Origin: Rufibacter tibetensis
GTDB taxonomy: Bacteria > Bacteroidota > Bacteroidia > Cytophagales > Hymenobacteraceae
Assembly (NCBI RefSeq): GCF_001310085.1
Contig: NZ_CP012643.1
Coordinates: 1,085,001-1,149,000, forward strand
Direction: 5' to 3'
Length of the DNA stretch: 64,000 nucleotides
The notes below the pieces were generated by a model. The model had not been told where the DNA came from. It saw only the letters and a program-made list of their open reading frames with translations, and made no database searches. The first letter of the stretch is position 1, and each line of letters opens with the position of its first letter. Shown one piece after another: positions 24,880-34,357 of the stretch. The translations under genes were made by a program, and so were the position numbers.

Positions 24880-25803
24880 TTGCAAACCCCTCGGCTAAAA
24901 GATTTTCTGGAACTACACTTCATCATTTTACTATGGGGTTTCACGGCCATTTTAGGAAAATTCATCTCTATTCCGGCCGTGGAGCTGGTGTTTTACCGGA
25001 CCATTCTGGCGGCAGTGGCCTTGGCTGTGGTCATCAAACTCAAGAAGCAATCTTTTAGAATTGGCCAGCGCAACATTGCGAAGATCCTGAGTGTGGGGTT
25101 CCTGATTGCCGCGCATTGGATCCTGTTTTTTGCCTCGGCACGGGTCTCCTCAGTGTCTATCTGTTTGGCCGGTATGGCTACCGCCAGCCTCTGGACCTCC
25201 ATTTTAGAGCCAATTTTCACAAACAAGAAGATAAAGCCCCATGAAGTGGCACTGGCCCTGCTCATTATTGTGGGGCTGTACATCATTTTCCGGTTTGAGT
25301 TTGATCATGCCTTAGGGATTGCCATGGCGGTGGGCTCGGCGTTTCTGGCTTCTTGCTTTACCATTATTAACAGCAAACTCACCAAACAGCACGCCGCTAC
25401 TACCATCACCTGCTATGAAATGGCAGGCGCTTGGGTGGCTACCTGCCTGTTTCTCCCTTTCTACCGCGAGTGGATGACCGACAACGGTGAACTGCAGTTA
25501 ACCCTGACTTGGCTGGATGTGTTTAGCATTGGCATGCTGGGGTTGGTTTGCACCGTATACGCGTACACAGCAGCCGTGCGGCTCATGCATAAATTCAGCG
25601 CCTACACCATGAACCTGACCGTAAACCTGGAACCCGTATATGGAATTTTATTGGCGTGGTTTATCTTCAAAGAAGGCGAGCAGATGTCAGCGGGCTTCTA
25701 CTATGGAGCGGCAATTATATTGTTCAGTGTGTTTCTGCACCCAATTCTGGAAAGTGTCATCAATCGGCGGCAACGCAGATTAAAAGACGCCTTGCCAAAC
25801 TGA
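24880..25803 (+). CDS. EamA-family (DMT) transporter
   Basis: This inner-membrane protein of about 307 residues has ten predicted membrane segments and two EamA domains (about 10-140 and 155-290). Diagnostic pieces are the N-terminal FIILLWGFTAILGKFISI and, in the second half, the segment NLEPVYGILLAWFIFKEGE. Such carriers export metabolites or amino acids; the substrate is unknown. No ATG exists before the first membrane segment, so the TTG at 24880 is used as start; this is the least certain part. Its 3' end overlaps the end of ispE on the other strand by 24 bases. Confidence 0.85.
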   Translation: MQTPRLKDFLELHFIILLWGFTAILGKFISIPAVELVFYRTILAAVALAVVIKLKKQSFRIGQRNIAKILSVGFLIAAHWILFFASARVSSVSICLAGMATASLWTSILEPIFTNKKIKPHEVALALLIIVGLYIIFRFEFDHALGIAMAVGSAFLASCFTIINSKLTKQHAATTITCYEMAGAWVATCLFLPFYREWMTDNGELQLTLTWLDVFSIGMLGLVCTVYAYTAAVRLMHKFSAYTMNLTVNLEPVYGILLAWFIFKEGEQMSAGFYYGAAIILFSVFLHPILESVINRRQRRLKDALPN

Positions 25804-26592
25804 GTACTCCTTTGGGAAAGTCAATAGCCCGGCAGGCGACGTCTGAAACAGCCCATACATGGTAGATCCTGAACCCGACATTGATGCATACATCGCGCCC
25901 ATTTCATACAACTGGGCTTTCAGTTCTGCCAGCACTGGATATTTAGGGAACAGGCTCAATTCAAAATCATTCACTACCTCGTCTTTCCAGGTGGAAACAT
26001 CTTGAGCAAGAGACGTTTTGAGGTCATTTTCAGGAAAACGGGGCGAAACCCCAGCGTACGCTTCGGCGGTACTGATGGCTAAGTTCGGGTATACCATTAG
26101 CAGGTGCCATCCGGTTAAATCAAGTGAAATAGACTCAAACACATCACCTTTCTCTACCGCCAGCACCGGTCTGTTTCTGATGAAGAACGCGCAATCGCTG
26201 CCCAATTGACGCGCATAGTTTTCTAGTGCTTCCTCCGTCAAATTCAATTTAAACTGCTGGTTCAGAATCTTCAGCGTGAAGGCCGCATCGGCGGAGCCGC
26301 CGCCCAACCCTGCTCCCATAGGAATGACTTTGTGCAGGTGCATCTTGATGGAGGGCAGGTCAAAGTCCCGGCGCAGGAGTTCATAGGCTTTCCAGCACAG
26401 ATTAGCGGCAGGTTCGCCGGGCACCGGAAGACCTGAGAGCGTGAAGTTAGCCTCTCCGTCTGAGGGAAGAATCTCCAGGGCATCGGTCCAGCCAACGGGG
26501 TAAAAGCAGGAGACCAGGTTATGGAACCCATCGGGGCGTTTTTCTACCAGTTGCAAGCCAAGGTTTATCTTCGCGTTCGGAAATTGAATCAT
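25780..26592 (-). CDS. ispE: 4-diphosphocytidyl-2-C-methyl-D-erythritol kinase
   Basis: IspE phosphorylates CDP-methylerythritol in the non-mevalonate isoprenoid pathway. The 270-residue product starts with the family motif FPNAKINLGLQLVEKRPDG (Lys and Asp of the active site nearby) and has the GHMP-kinase ATP loop PMGAGLGGGSADAA (about 92-105) and the C-terminal GHMP motif MYASMSGSGSTMYGLF. The 3' end overlaps the convergent EamA transporter gene by 24 bases. It is divergent from pglC, sharing a 117-base spacer. Confidence 0.96.
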   Translation of the reverse strand: MIQFPNAKINLGLQLVEKRPDGFHNLVSCFYPVGWTDALEILPSDGEANFTLSGLPVPGEPAANLCWKAYELLRRDFDLPSIKMHLHKVIPMGAGLGGGSADAAFTLKILNQQFKLNLTEEALENYARQLGSDCAFFIRNRPVLAVEKGDVFESISLDLTGWHLLMVYPNLAISTAEAYAGVSPRFPENDLKTSLAQDVSTWKDEVVNDFELSLFPKYPVLAELKAQLYEMGAMYASMSGSGSTMYGLFQTSPAGLLTFPKEYSVWQGVF

Positions 26593-26709
26593 ACGCGCAA
26601 ATTAATAGAATCTGCTCAGAGAATCGTACTTTCGTTTTGCCACTGGTTTTCAAAAATCAGGGGTAAAACAGGATTCTGTCAAACGTATTCTTTCCACCGG
26701 TCCGTCTCT

Positions 26710-27333
26710 ATGTCTTATTTGCCCTACGGGAAACGCCTCTTAGATCTCTTGCTGGCCGGCATTGCCTTGCTGCTGCTTTGGCCTGTAATGGTGTTGGTGG
26801 CAGTGGTGCTGTGGATAGGCTTTGACGGACACATTCTTTTTAGGCAGCAACGCCCGGGTTTGCACGGAAAGCCTTTTTCTTTCTATAAATTCGTGACCAT
26901 GACGCAGGCGCGGGACCAGCACGGCAACCTGCTGCCTGATGCGCAGCGCCTGACACCTTTAGGTAAATTCATCAGGAAAACCTCTTTAGACGAACTACCT
27001 CAATTGCTGAATGTGTTACAAGGGCAGATGAGCATCATAGGTCCGCGCCCGTTGTTGATGGAATATCTTCCACTTTACTCTCTTGAACAGGCGCGGCGGC
27101 ACGAGGTAAAACCCGGCATAACGGGTTGGGCCCAGGTTAACGGGCGGAACCTGTTGCGTTGGGAAGAAAAATTCAGGTATGACCTCTGGTACGTAGAGCA
27201 TGTTTCTCTGCGGGTAGATGCGCTTATTTTGTGGCGCACCATGAAGCATTTAGTGAAGCCTGAAGGCATCTCGGCCCCGGGCACAGCCACCATGGAGCGC
27301 TTCAACGGCTCCTCCAACTCATCTTCCTCATGA
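26710..27333 (+). CDS. pglC: Phosphoglycosyl transferase (bacterial sugar transferase), PglC-like
   Basis: This enzyme starts glycan assembly by moving a phospho-sugar from a UDP-sugar to undecaprenyl phosphate at the inner membrane. At 207 residues it is the small, monotopic PglC type. One reentrant membrane segment (LLLAGIALLLLWPVMVLVAV, about 12-32) is followed by RQQRPGLHGKPF, the catalytic-type segment KTSLDELPQLLNVLQG (Asp-Glu dyad), SIIGPRPLL and KPGITGWAQVNGRN. ATG 26710 is chosen because the long open frame upstream runs into the ispE promoter and gene. The stop overlaps the next start (ATGA), so it is translationally coupled to pglD and pglE. That context suggests a diNAcBac-type sugar substrate. 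Confidence 0.9.
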   Translation: MSYLPYGKRLLDLLLAGIALLLLWPVMVLVAVVLWIGFDGHILFRQQRPGLHGKPFSFYKFVTMTQARDQHGNLLPDAQRLTPLGKFIRKTSLDELPQLLNVLQGQMSIIGPRPLLMEYLPLYSLEQARRHEVKPGITGWAQVNGRNLLRWEEKFRYDLWYVEHVSLRVDALILWRTMKHLVKPEGISAPGTATMERFNGSSNSSSS

Positions 27334-27989
27334 ATACCGAAAAACAGAAAATTGCGATTGTGGGTGCCGGCGGACTAGGCAAAGAAGTTCTGATGCTAAT
27401 ACACCAGATCAATCATGTCACGCCTAAATGGAACGTAGTGGGGTTTTATGACGATGCTTCACCCGCCCACCCTGAGATTTGCGGCTATCCCTACTTAGGC
27501 ACTGTGGAGGACCTGAATTCCATTGAAAAGCCTCTGCACGCGGTACTTGCCATTGGAAACTGCCAAGCCAAGACTGATGTAGCTGACAGATTGATCAACC
27601 CCTGCATCCATTTCCCGGTGCTGGTGCACCCCTCGGTGTTACATTACCCGGAGCAAAAGCTTTGCCTAGGCGAGGGCACCATTATCTGCCAGAACTGCGT
27701 GCTCACCACCAACGTCACCTTAGGCAGACACGTACTCTTGAATCTGGCTTGCACCATTGGCCATGATGTAGAGATAGGCGATTTTTGCTCATTGATGCCC
27801 CAGGTGGCGGTAAGTGGGTGCGTTAGATTAGGCACAGGCGTGTATGGAGGTACCAATAGCGCCATTTTACAGAACCAGAAAGTAGGGGCTTTCACTACCA
27901 TTGGCGCGGGTGCCGTAGTTACAAAGAGTTTGCCCAGTTACTGCACCGCCGTAGGAGTACCGGCCCGTATCATTGAACAGATTGCATGA
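27330..27989 (+). CDS. pglD: Sugar O/N-acetyltransferase of the PglD/NeuD family
   Basis: This enzyme acetylates a UDP-4-amino-sugar, the last step in making UDP-diNAcBac. Of its 219 residues, the N-terminal part forms a nucleotide-sugar binding Rossmann-like fold (AIVGAGGLGKEVLML, about 9-24) and the C-terminal part a left-handed beta-helix of hexapeptide repeats (about 105-200). The catalytic base is probably His145 in CTIGHDVEIGD. The C-terminus VVTKSLPSYCTAVGVPARI is typical of the family. It overlaps both neighbours by 4 bases (ATGA), so the trio is one operon. Confidence 0.9.
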   Translation: MNTEKQKIAIVGAGGLGKEVLMLIHQINHVTPKWNVVGFYDDASPAHPEICGYPYLGTVEDLNSIEKPLHAVLAIGNCQAKTDVADRLINPCIHFPVLVHPSVLHYPEQKLCLGEGTIICQNCVLTTNVTLGRHVLLNLACTIGHDVEIGDFCSLMPQVAVSGCVRLGTGVYGGTNSAILQNQKVGAFTTIGAGAVVTKSLPSYCTAVGVPARIIEQIA

Positions 27990-29122
27990 GCCAACCCTCA
28001 GATTTCATTTACCTCTCGCCTCCACACATGGGAGGCAGCGAGCAGCAATACATTCAACAGGCTTTTGACCAAAACTGGATTACCACAGCCGGAGCCAACG
28101 TCAACGGTTTTGAACAGGAACTAGCTACGTATACCGGGGTTTCTTCGGCGGCCGCCTTGGTTTCCGGGACCGCTGCCCTGCACCTGGCTTTGCTGGCTTT
28201 AGGCGTAGGACCCGGCGATGAGGTTTTCTGCTCTACCTTCACTTTTGTCGCCAGCACCAACCCTATCAGGTACGTGGTCGCAACCCCCGTTCTCATTGAC
28301 AGCGAACCCACTACCTGGAATCTCTGCCCAACAGCTTTAGAAGATGCCTTTAAGGACCGCCAGAAGAAAGGAAAACTTCCCAAAGCACTGATGTTAGTGC
28401 ATTTGTACGGAATGCCCTCCCACATGCAGGAAATCCAGGAAATCACCAACCGGTACGGAGTCCCTATCATTGAAGACGCTGCTGAGGCATTGGGCTCCAA
28501 ATACAATGGACAATTTTTGGGCACTTTCGGGAAAGCGGGCGTTTTCTCTTTCAACGGAAACAAAATCATCACCACTTCCGGCGGTGGAGCACTGATATCT
28601 GATGATCCGGGCTTGGTAGAGCAGGCCCGTTGGTTATCCATGCAAGCCAAGGATAATCTACCCTACTACCATCATACTTCAATGGGCTTTAACTACCGTA
28701 TGAGCAATATCTCGGCGGGCATTGGCCGCGGTCAATTAGAAGTGCTGGAGAAGCGGGTACAGCAAAAAAGAAAGGTGTTCGACACATATCGGCAACTTCT
28801 GCAGGACGTGGAAGAATTGGAATGGCACTTGGAGCCCGAAGGGTTTTATTCTAACCGTTGGCTCAGCTGTTTTACCATCAGGAAGGGAAGTTCTTTAACC
28901 CCAGAGGCACTTCGGCTTGAGTTGTTAGCGGTGAATATTGAAAGCCGTCCGCTTTGGTATCCCATGCACCTGCAGCCTTTATACAGGGAGTGCGATTATT
29001 TTGGAGCCCGGGTAAGTGATGATCTCTTTGCCCGGGGGCTTTGTCTTCCCTCCGGCTCAAACTTATCTTTTTCAGATCAGGAGCGGGTAGCGGACGCGGT
29101 TAGGAAAGCGTTTCTAAGCTGA
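27986..29122 (+). CDS. pglE: PLP aminotransferase of the DegT/DnrJ family, PglE-like
   Basis: This enzyme transfers an amino group to the 4-keto position of a UDP-sugar, giving the substrate for PglD. The 378-residue product starts with the PglE/PseC-like IYLSPPHMGGSEQQYI. Lys193 in FSFNGNKIITTSGGG is the PLP lysine, EDAAEALG (163-170) holds the cofactor-ring Asp, and SGTAALHLALLALG is the phosphate-binding region. PglF, the 4,6-dehydratase that makes the keto sugar, is not in the window and must be encoded elsewhere if the pathway works. It is the last gene of the operon and is followed by a terminator. Confidence 0.92.
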   Translation: MSQPSDFIYLSPPHMGGSEQQYIQQAFDQNWITTAGANVNGFEQELATYTGVSSAAALVSGTAALHLALLALGVGPGDEVFCSTFTFVASTNPIRYVVATPVLIDSEPTTWNLCPTALEDAFKDRQKKGKLPKALMLVHLYGMPSHMQEIQEITNRYGVPIIEDAAEALGSKYNGQFLGTFGKAGVFSFNGNKIITTSGGGALISDDPGLVEQARWLSMQAKDNLPYYHHTSMGFNYRMSNISAGIGRGQLEVLEKRVQQKRKVFDTYRQLLQDVEELEWHLEPEGFYSNRWLSCFTIRKGSSLTPEALRLELLAVNIESRPLWYPMHLQPLYRECDYFGARVSDDLFARGLCLPSGSNLSFSDQERVADAVRKAFLS

Positions 29123-29225
29123 TTTTAGGAAAGAAGCATTAAAACGGATTAATTCTCACGATTGGTCAACCACAAGGAACCGCCCTTACGTTCTTAACTA
29201 CTTTCTCCAAAATCGCCCAAAAACA

Positions 29226-29261
29226 GAAAATCCTGCCCTGCCAAGGCAGAACAGGATTTTC
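29226..29261. terminator. Bidirectional terminator between pglE and rplY
   Basis: Outer stem GAAAATCCTG / CAGGATTTTC and inner stem CTGCC / GGCAG are separated by a small internal loop. A and T runs in the outer stem allow action on both strands. Confidence 0.8.
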
Positions 29262-29283
29262 AAAAACTTCAGAAAACCAAAGA

Positions 29284-29868
29284 CTATTTCTTGCCTTTTT
29301 TCTCTTCTGTCTGAGCGCTTTTCAGAGCTCTTGGGATGGTTACGGTAGCCACTGGTGAAAGTGGGTTCGTCAAGATAGCGTAGTTCGCAGGAGCGATTTT
29401 GTTCACTTTGATAGACTTACCTAACTCAAGGTCAGAGATGTCAACCGCAATTGAATCTGGCAGGTTAGCAGGAAGCGCTTTCACACGCAGCTTGCGCAAC
29501 TTGGTTACCAGTTTACCACCGGCCATTACACCTGGAGAAGTACCCACGAAACGTACTGGCACATCAACTTTCACTTCTTTTTCGTCTTGCAGTAACAGGA
29601 AGTCCACGTGCAGCAACATTTCGTTTACTGGGTGGAACTGTAAGTCCTGCATGATGGCTTTGTAGTGCGTGCCTTCAATGTTCAAGTCAACCTGGTATAC
29701 ATCTGGTGAGTAAACCAAGTCACGGAACAAGATAGCTGGTGATGAGAAATGAACTTGCTCAGCACCGCCGTACAACACGCATGGAACTTGAGCTTCCTCA
29801 CGAAGCGCTTTGGCTTCGGATTTACCGAGATTTGCTCTTTTAAACCCTATAATCTCTAAGCTTTGCAT
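29284..29868 (-). CDS. rplY: 50S ribosomal protein L25 (Ctc type)
   Basis: This is the long (Ctc-type) L25, 194 residues, which binds 5S rRNA. The N-terminal L25 domain (about 1-95) includes the segments VPCVLYGGAEQVHF and LQFHPVNEMLLHVDFLLL. The C-terminal beta domain (about 96-185) includes VRFVGTSPGVMAGGKLVTKL and DISDLELGKSIKV. A Lys/Glu-rich tail (TEEKKGKK) ends the protein. It follows prs by 52 bases in the same direction; prs-rplY is a common gene order. Confidence 0.97.
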   Translation of the reverse strand: MQSLEIIGFKRANLGKSEAKALREEAQVPCVLYGGAEQVHFSSPAILFRDLVYSPDVYQVDLNIEGTHYKAIMQDLQFHPVNEMLLHVDFLLLQDEKEVKVDVPVRFVGTSPGVMAGGKLVTKLRKLRVKALPANLPDSIAVDISDLELGKSIKVNKIAPANYAILTNPLSPVATVTIPRALKSAQTEEKKGKK

Positions 29869-29920
29869 AATAATGAATATAAATAAAAAATGAAAAAACT
29901 ACTCTGGGACTCCGCTCTTC

Positions 29921-30853
29921 TTAGATAAACAGGGAAGAGATAGAATCATGGGTAACTACGTTGCTAATGGCCCGGGCAAACAGTTCTGAGAACGTCAATA
30001 CTTTGATTTTAGAGCTTTGCCGTTTTAAAGGAATGGTATCAGAAATAACTAATTCCTCTAATACAGAATTCTCAATGCGATCCACTGCTGGACCAGACAG
30101 TACCCCGTGGGTAGCAATGGCCCTTACGCTTTTCGCGCCTTTGTCACGCAACAACTCTGCGGCTTTGGTAATGGTTCCGGCAGTATCTACCAAGTCATCT
30201 ACCAATACCACATCCATTCCGTCCACATCGCCAATCACCTGCATAGAAGCAATCTCGTTGGCGCGTTTCCGGTGCTTATCGCAAACAACCATTTCCACGC
30301 CAAATACTTTCGCGAAGCTTCTGGTTCTTACCACCCCTCCTACGTCCGGAGAAGCGAAAATCAGGTCATGTCCTAAGTTCAGGCTACGCAGGTAAGGCAC
30401 AAAAATGGCAGAGCCATCTAAATGATCTACCGGGATGTCAAAGAACCCCTGGATCTGGCCAGCGTGTAAATCGCAAGTCATTAAGCGGTCAGCGCCTACG
30501 CACTGGATGGCGTTTGCCATTACTTTGGCTCCAATAGACACCCGCGGCTTGTCTTTCCGGTCCTGACGGGCGTACCCGTAGTAAGGCATCACCACAATCA
30601 CTTTGTGCGCTGAAGCTCTTTTTGCGGCATCTACCAGCAGCATCAACTCAAATAAGTTGTCAGCCGGCGGAAAAGTAGATTGGATCAAAAACACCTCACA
30701 TCCCCTAACAGACTCATTAAAGTGGACGGAGGTTTCTCCGTCTGAGAAATGCTGTACAGTCAGGTCACCAAGAGGCAAGCCATAGGCATCCGCCACTTTT
30801 TCAGCAAAGTATCTTGAGGCTGTGCCGGAGAAAATCTTAACTGTAGGATTCAT
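29921..30853 (-). CDS. prs: Ribose-phosphate pyrophosphokinase (PRPP synthase)
   Basis: Prs makes phosphoribosyl pyrophosphate from ribose 5-phosphate and ATP, feeding nucleotide, histidine and tryptophan synthesis. The 310-residue product has class I features: TVQHFSDGETSVHFNESVRG, the ATP/Mg site MPYYGYARQDRKD, the metal-binding DLHAGQIQGFFDIPVDHL and the PRPP loop VVLVDDLVDTAGTI. It has its own housekeeping promoter and probably co-transcribes rplY. Confidence 0.97.
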   Translation of the reverse strand: MNPTVKIFSGTASRYFAEKVADAYGLPLGDLTVQHFSDGETSVHFNESVRGCEVFLIQSTFPPADNLFELMLLVDAAKRASAHKVIVVMPYYGYARQDRKDKPRVSIGAKVMANAIQCVGADRLMTCDLHAGQIQGFFDIPVDHLDGSAIFVPYLRSLNLGHDLIFASPDVGGVVRTRSFAKVFGVEMVVCDKHRKRANEIASMQVIGDVDGMDVVLVDDLVDTAGTITKAAELLRDKGAKSVRAIATHGVLSGPAVDRIENSVLEELVISDTIPLKRQSSKIKVLTFSELFARAISNVVTHDSISSLFI

Positions 30854-30881
30854 GAGAAGAAGAGGTTGCCGAATGAAGTCG

Positions 30882-30912
30882 CAAAAATACTCCTAATTTT
30901 GATAGGCTCAAA
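30882..30912 (-). promoter_or_regulatory. Promoter of the prs-rplY operon
   Basis: On the minus strand TTTG (complement of 30909-30912) and TATTTTTG (complement of 30882-30889) are 19 bp apart, an exact Bacteroidota -33/-7 pair. The ATG of prs is 28 bases downstream of the -7 box. Confidence 0.85.
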
Positions 30913-31380
30913 CCTAGAAGCTAAAAATAAAACAGTACTTTTTCAGGTACTTGTTGTTACTTTTACTGAATCCCGCTTTTCAAGCCACTCTCCCTAAGAT
31001 TTTCATAATCACCTACTTACCTTTCTTTCTTTTATTTACTTCCTACTCTTAGAGACAAGCTGTCGTAAGGAAATTGCAAAGCTTCTGTTCCCCCAATCAC
31101 TTTTGTAAGATGATCTGGTCGGAAAGCTGAAAGGCACTCTTTTCAGAAAGCATACCCCACCTAGCTGCTATTTAAGTTTTTACCCAATCCAAGAATTGTA
31201 AATAAAATTTCAAAATCTGTCTAATTGAGATGCAATCTCTCTCTATGATGGAAATGGCCTGTTCACCAGCTTGATCGGACCATTTGATGGTAAATCATAA
31301 GCCATACTAAGTAAATTTTCAACCTTTCACCTACAATCAGTTGAGACTTAATCCACAAACAAACCTTTACCAAGAATAGT
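30913..31380. other. Intergenic region upstream of susC
   Basis: No gene is visible. The segment must hold the susC promoter and leader. I see only a small GAGAT-GCA-ATCTC hairpin near 31230 and an imperfect -7-like CACTTTTG near 31100; no LacI-type palindrome of the kind found upstream of the ECF sigma gene. Confidence 0.4.
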
Positions 31381-34338
31381 ATGAAACACTTTTTACGCGG
31401 GGGGCTAAGGTACCTCTTCTTAATTCCTATTTACTTTATAGCCTGTTCTGTAGCAGTGGCCCAAGGCATCACGGTACAGGGCAAGGTGACAGACGAGGGG
31501 GGCGCTGGCCTTCCTGGCGTAACGGTTCTATTAAAGGGAACCTCTACGGCTTCTCCTACTGATGTGAATGGCGTTTACAGCATAGATGTACCCACCGGAA
31601 ACGGCACATTGGTATTCTCTTACATCGGTTTTCTCCCGCAGGAGGTCGTTATCAATAACAGAACCACCATTGATGTCCGGTTGGGAACCGATGCAAAAGC
31701 ATTAGATGAAATAGTGGTAGTTGGGTATGGTACCCAGAAACGATCAGATATTACAGGTTCTGTGGCCTCCATCCCAAAAGACAGGCTTTCCAATCTTCCT
31801 GTTACGGACATCACCCAAGCCATACAGGGAACCACCGCGGGCCTAAGCATATCCCAAGGTTCGTCTGTGCCAGGTAGTTCAGGAACCATGCGGGTTAGAG
31901 GAGTCAACTCTCTTAGTGCTAATACCAGTCCATTTCTTGTAGTGGATGGCGTCCCATTCTTTGGAGCAATCAACGATCTCAATCCAAATGATATCGCCTC
32001 TATTGAAGTATTGAAAGATGCATCATCAGTAGCTATCTACGGTACACGTGGGGCGAATGGCGTTATCCTGATCACCACTAAACGCGGTACCTCTGGCAAA
32101 CCTAGGGTGAGCTATAGCGGATATTATGGGGTAGAAGGTCTGGCCAATAAATTTGAACCCATGTCCCCGGAGGCTTATCTACAGAAGTACAAAGATTATA
32201 TGATTGCCCAAAAACTGACTCAAAATCAAATCCTTCCAAACACTAGAGAGGTAGATGCCTATAATGCAGGCTTGACTACAGATTGGTTGGATGAAGCTAC
32301 CCAAACAGGCAAAATCCAGGAACATAACCTTAGTGTAGCGGGGGGTACCGAGAATATCCAATATTATCTGGGTGGTGGCTACCTTACTCAAACCGGAGTA
32401 GTAAAAGGGTATCAATTTACCCGGGGAAGTATCCGAGCCAATTTGGATGCCACCGTTACTAACTATCTTAAAGTAGGAACTTCCTTGTTTTTCGCTGATA
32501 AGAATTCTGACGGTGGCCGGGCCAACCTTCTCAATGCCACTGCTATGAGCCCTTATTCAGTACCTAGAGATGCTTTGGGAAATTATGAGCTTTTTCCAAT
32601 GCACCCGGAATTACTTTTCGCGAATCCGCTTTTGGGGTTAGTGACAGACAGAGTAGATAGAAATAAAAACCTGAACGGCAATGTCTATGCAGAAGTCTCT
32701 CCCGGTTTTGTTAAAGGACTAAAATACCGGCTAAACGCCTCCACTGTTTATACCATAGGAAGACAGGCCGGTTATACAGGACGTGCAGCTAATGACATGG
32801 TTGGTTCCGCTTATGCCAATAACAATGAAACCCAAAATTGGGTTGTAGAAAATATTCTTTCTTACAACAAAGACTGGGATAAACACCACGTAGATTTTAC
32901 AGGTTTGTACAGTGCCCAAGAAAACAATTTTTTCACCTCTGGTGCTTCTGCTAATTCTTTTATCAACGACGAACTATCCTTTTATAATCTTGAAGCAGGA
33001 ACAAATAGAACGTCTTCCTCCAGAGGAGAAAGAACTGCTCTTCTTTCACAAATGGGTAGGATTAATTACTCGTATGACAGCCGTTATTTATTGACGGTTA
33101 CAGCAAGACGAGACGGTTTTTCTGCTTTTGGGGTAAATGACAAATATGCGGTGTTCCCTTCCATTGCCTTAGGCTGGAACATTGCCAATGAAGCTTTCTT
33201 TCAGAATGTCAGCTTTGTCAATCAGTTAAAACTAAGGGTTTCTCATGGCCAGGCTGGGAACCAGGCTGTTCCTGCTTATCGTACTGCCACACTGGCCAAC
33301 TCTGTACGCATCCCCTTTGGAGGCACTAGTTCTATTGGTGTCTTGGCATCAGAATTAGGGAATGCTGGCCTGAATTGGGAAACCACAACCTCTACCAACA
33401 TAGGCGTTGACTTCGGGTTCTTCCAAAACAGAATCAATGGTACTTTGGAAGTTTACCGGTCCCGCACCGAAGACCTCTTAGTTCGAAGAAACATCCCGGT
33501 CATCTCGGGGTATTCTAGAATATGGGACAACTTAGGCGAGTTGGAAAACCGTGGAATTGAATTTACCCTAAACACCATTAATATGGATGCCGGAAAATTC
33601 AGATGGGAAACCAACTTCAATATCTCGTCCAACAGAAACCAGATTGTAAGCCTTTACGGGGAGAAGAAAGATGACCTTGCCAACGGCTGGCTGATTGGCA
33701 GACCAATTGGAGCCATCTATAATTACCGAATGGTAGGAATTTGGCAGGCAGGAGAAGACAACTCTAAGACTGACCCAACCGCGAAACCAGGTGACATCAA
33801 ATTTGAGGATATCAATAAAGATGGCGTTATCAATGATAATGACAGAACCTACATAGGCTCAACTCAACCTAAGTGGTACGGAGGTCTTACCAACACTTTC
33901 CATTACGGCAATTTCCACCTTAGTGTATTCCTGCAAACCTCTCAGGGATCTCTAAAAGGCAATCCGGATATTTTCTACGGAGATGAAGCTGGTAAGAGAA
34001 ACATACCTGCCGCAGTAGGGTACTGGACACCTGAAAACATGAGCAACGAGTGGCCATCACTAAGCTACAGAAATCCCAGAGGCTACAATTTTGCGAGAGA
34101 CAACAGTTACGTCCGTATCAAAGATGTACGGTTAAGCTACACTGTGCCTGGTGCTTTTCTAGAGAAGTATAAGCTTGGCAGCCTGACGTTGTATGCAGCA
34201 GGCAGAAACCTTTACACATTCACAGATTGGATAGGATGGGATCCAGAGAACAACCACTCCTCCAGAGGATCAGGAGATTGGACCAACAATTACCCGCTCA
34301 CAAGAGCTTTCTCATTTGGTCTGAACCTTACCTTATAG
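31381..34338 (+). CDS. susC: SusC/RagA-type TonB-linked outer-membrane glycan importer
   Basis: This 985-residue outer-membrane protein imports oligosaccharides with its SusD lid. The order is a signal peptide ending VAVAQ, a carboxypeptidase-like domain (about 30-105, ITVQGKVTDEGGAGLPGVTV), a TonB-box region with LDEIVVVGYGTQKRSDITGS, a plug (about 120-235, with MRVRGVNSLSANTSPFLVVD and ASSVAIYGTRGANGVILITT) and the barrel, ending AFSFGLNLTL. There is no STN signalling domain, so it is not the usual partner of an ECF/anti-sigma relay. The susD gene follows after 19 bases. It is the only susC in the locus. Confidence 0.96.
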   Translation: MKHFLRGGLRYLFLIPIYFIACSVAVAQGITVQGKVTDEGGAGLPGVTVLLKGTSTASPTDVNGVYSIDVPTGNGTLVFSYIGFLPQEVVINNRTTIDVRLGTDAKALDEIVVVGYGTQKRSDITGSVASIPKDRLSNLPVTDITQAIQGTTAGLSISQGSSVPGSSGTMRVRGVNSLSANTSPFLVVDGVPFFGAINDLNPNDIASIEVLKDASSVAIYGTRGANGVILITTKRGTSGKPRVSYSGYYGVEGLANKFEPMSPEAYLQKYKDYMIAQKLTQNQILPNTREVDAYNAGLTTDWLDEATQTGKIQEHNLSVAGGTENIQYYLGGGYLTQTGVVKGYQFTRGSIRANLDATVTNYLKVGTSLFFADKNSDGGRANLLNATAMSPYSVPRDALGNYELFPMHPELLFANPLLGLVTDRVDRNKNLNGNVYAEVSPGFVKGLKYRLNASTVYTIGRQAGYTGRAANDMVGSAYANNNETQNWVVENILSYNKDWDKHHVDFTGLYSAQENNFFTSGASANSFINDELSFYNLEAGTNRTSSSRGERTALLSQMGRINYSYDSRYLLTVTARRDGFSAFGVNDKYAVFPSIALGWNIANEAFFQNVSFVNQLKLRVSHGQAGNQAVPAYRTATLANSVRIPFGGTSSIGVLASELGNAGLNWETTTSTNIGVDFGFFQNRINGTLEVYRSRTEDLLVRRNIPVISGYSRIWDNLGELENRGIEFTLNTINMDAGKFRWETNFNISSNRNQIVSLYGEKKDDLANGWLIGRPIGAIYNYRMVGIWQAGEDNSKTDPTAKPGDIKFEDINKDGVINDNDRTYIGSTQPKWYGGLTNTFHYGNFHLSVFLQTSQGSLKGNPDIFYGDEAGKRNIPAAVGYWTPENMSNEWPSLSYRNPRGYNFARDNSYVRIKDVRLSYTVPGAFLEKYKLGSLTLYAAGRNLYTFTDWIGWDPENNHSSRGSGDWTNNYPLTRAFSFGLNLTL

Positions 34339-34357
34339 TACTTTAAAAATAATTCCC

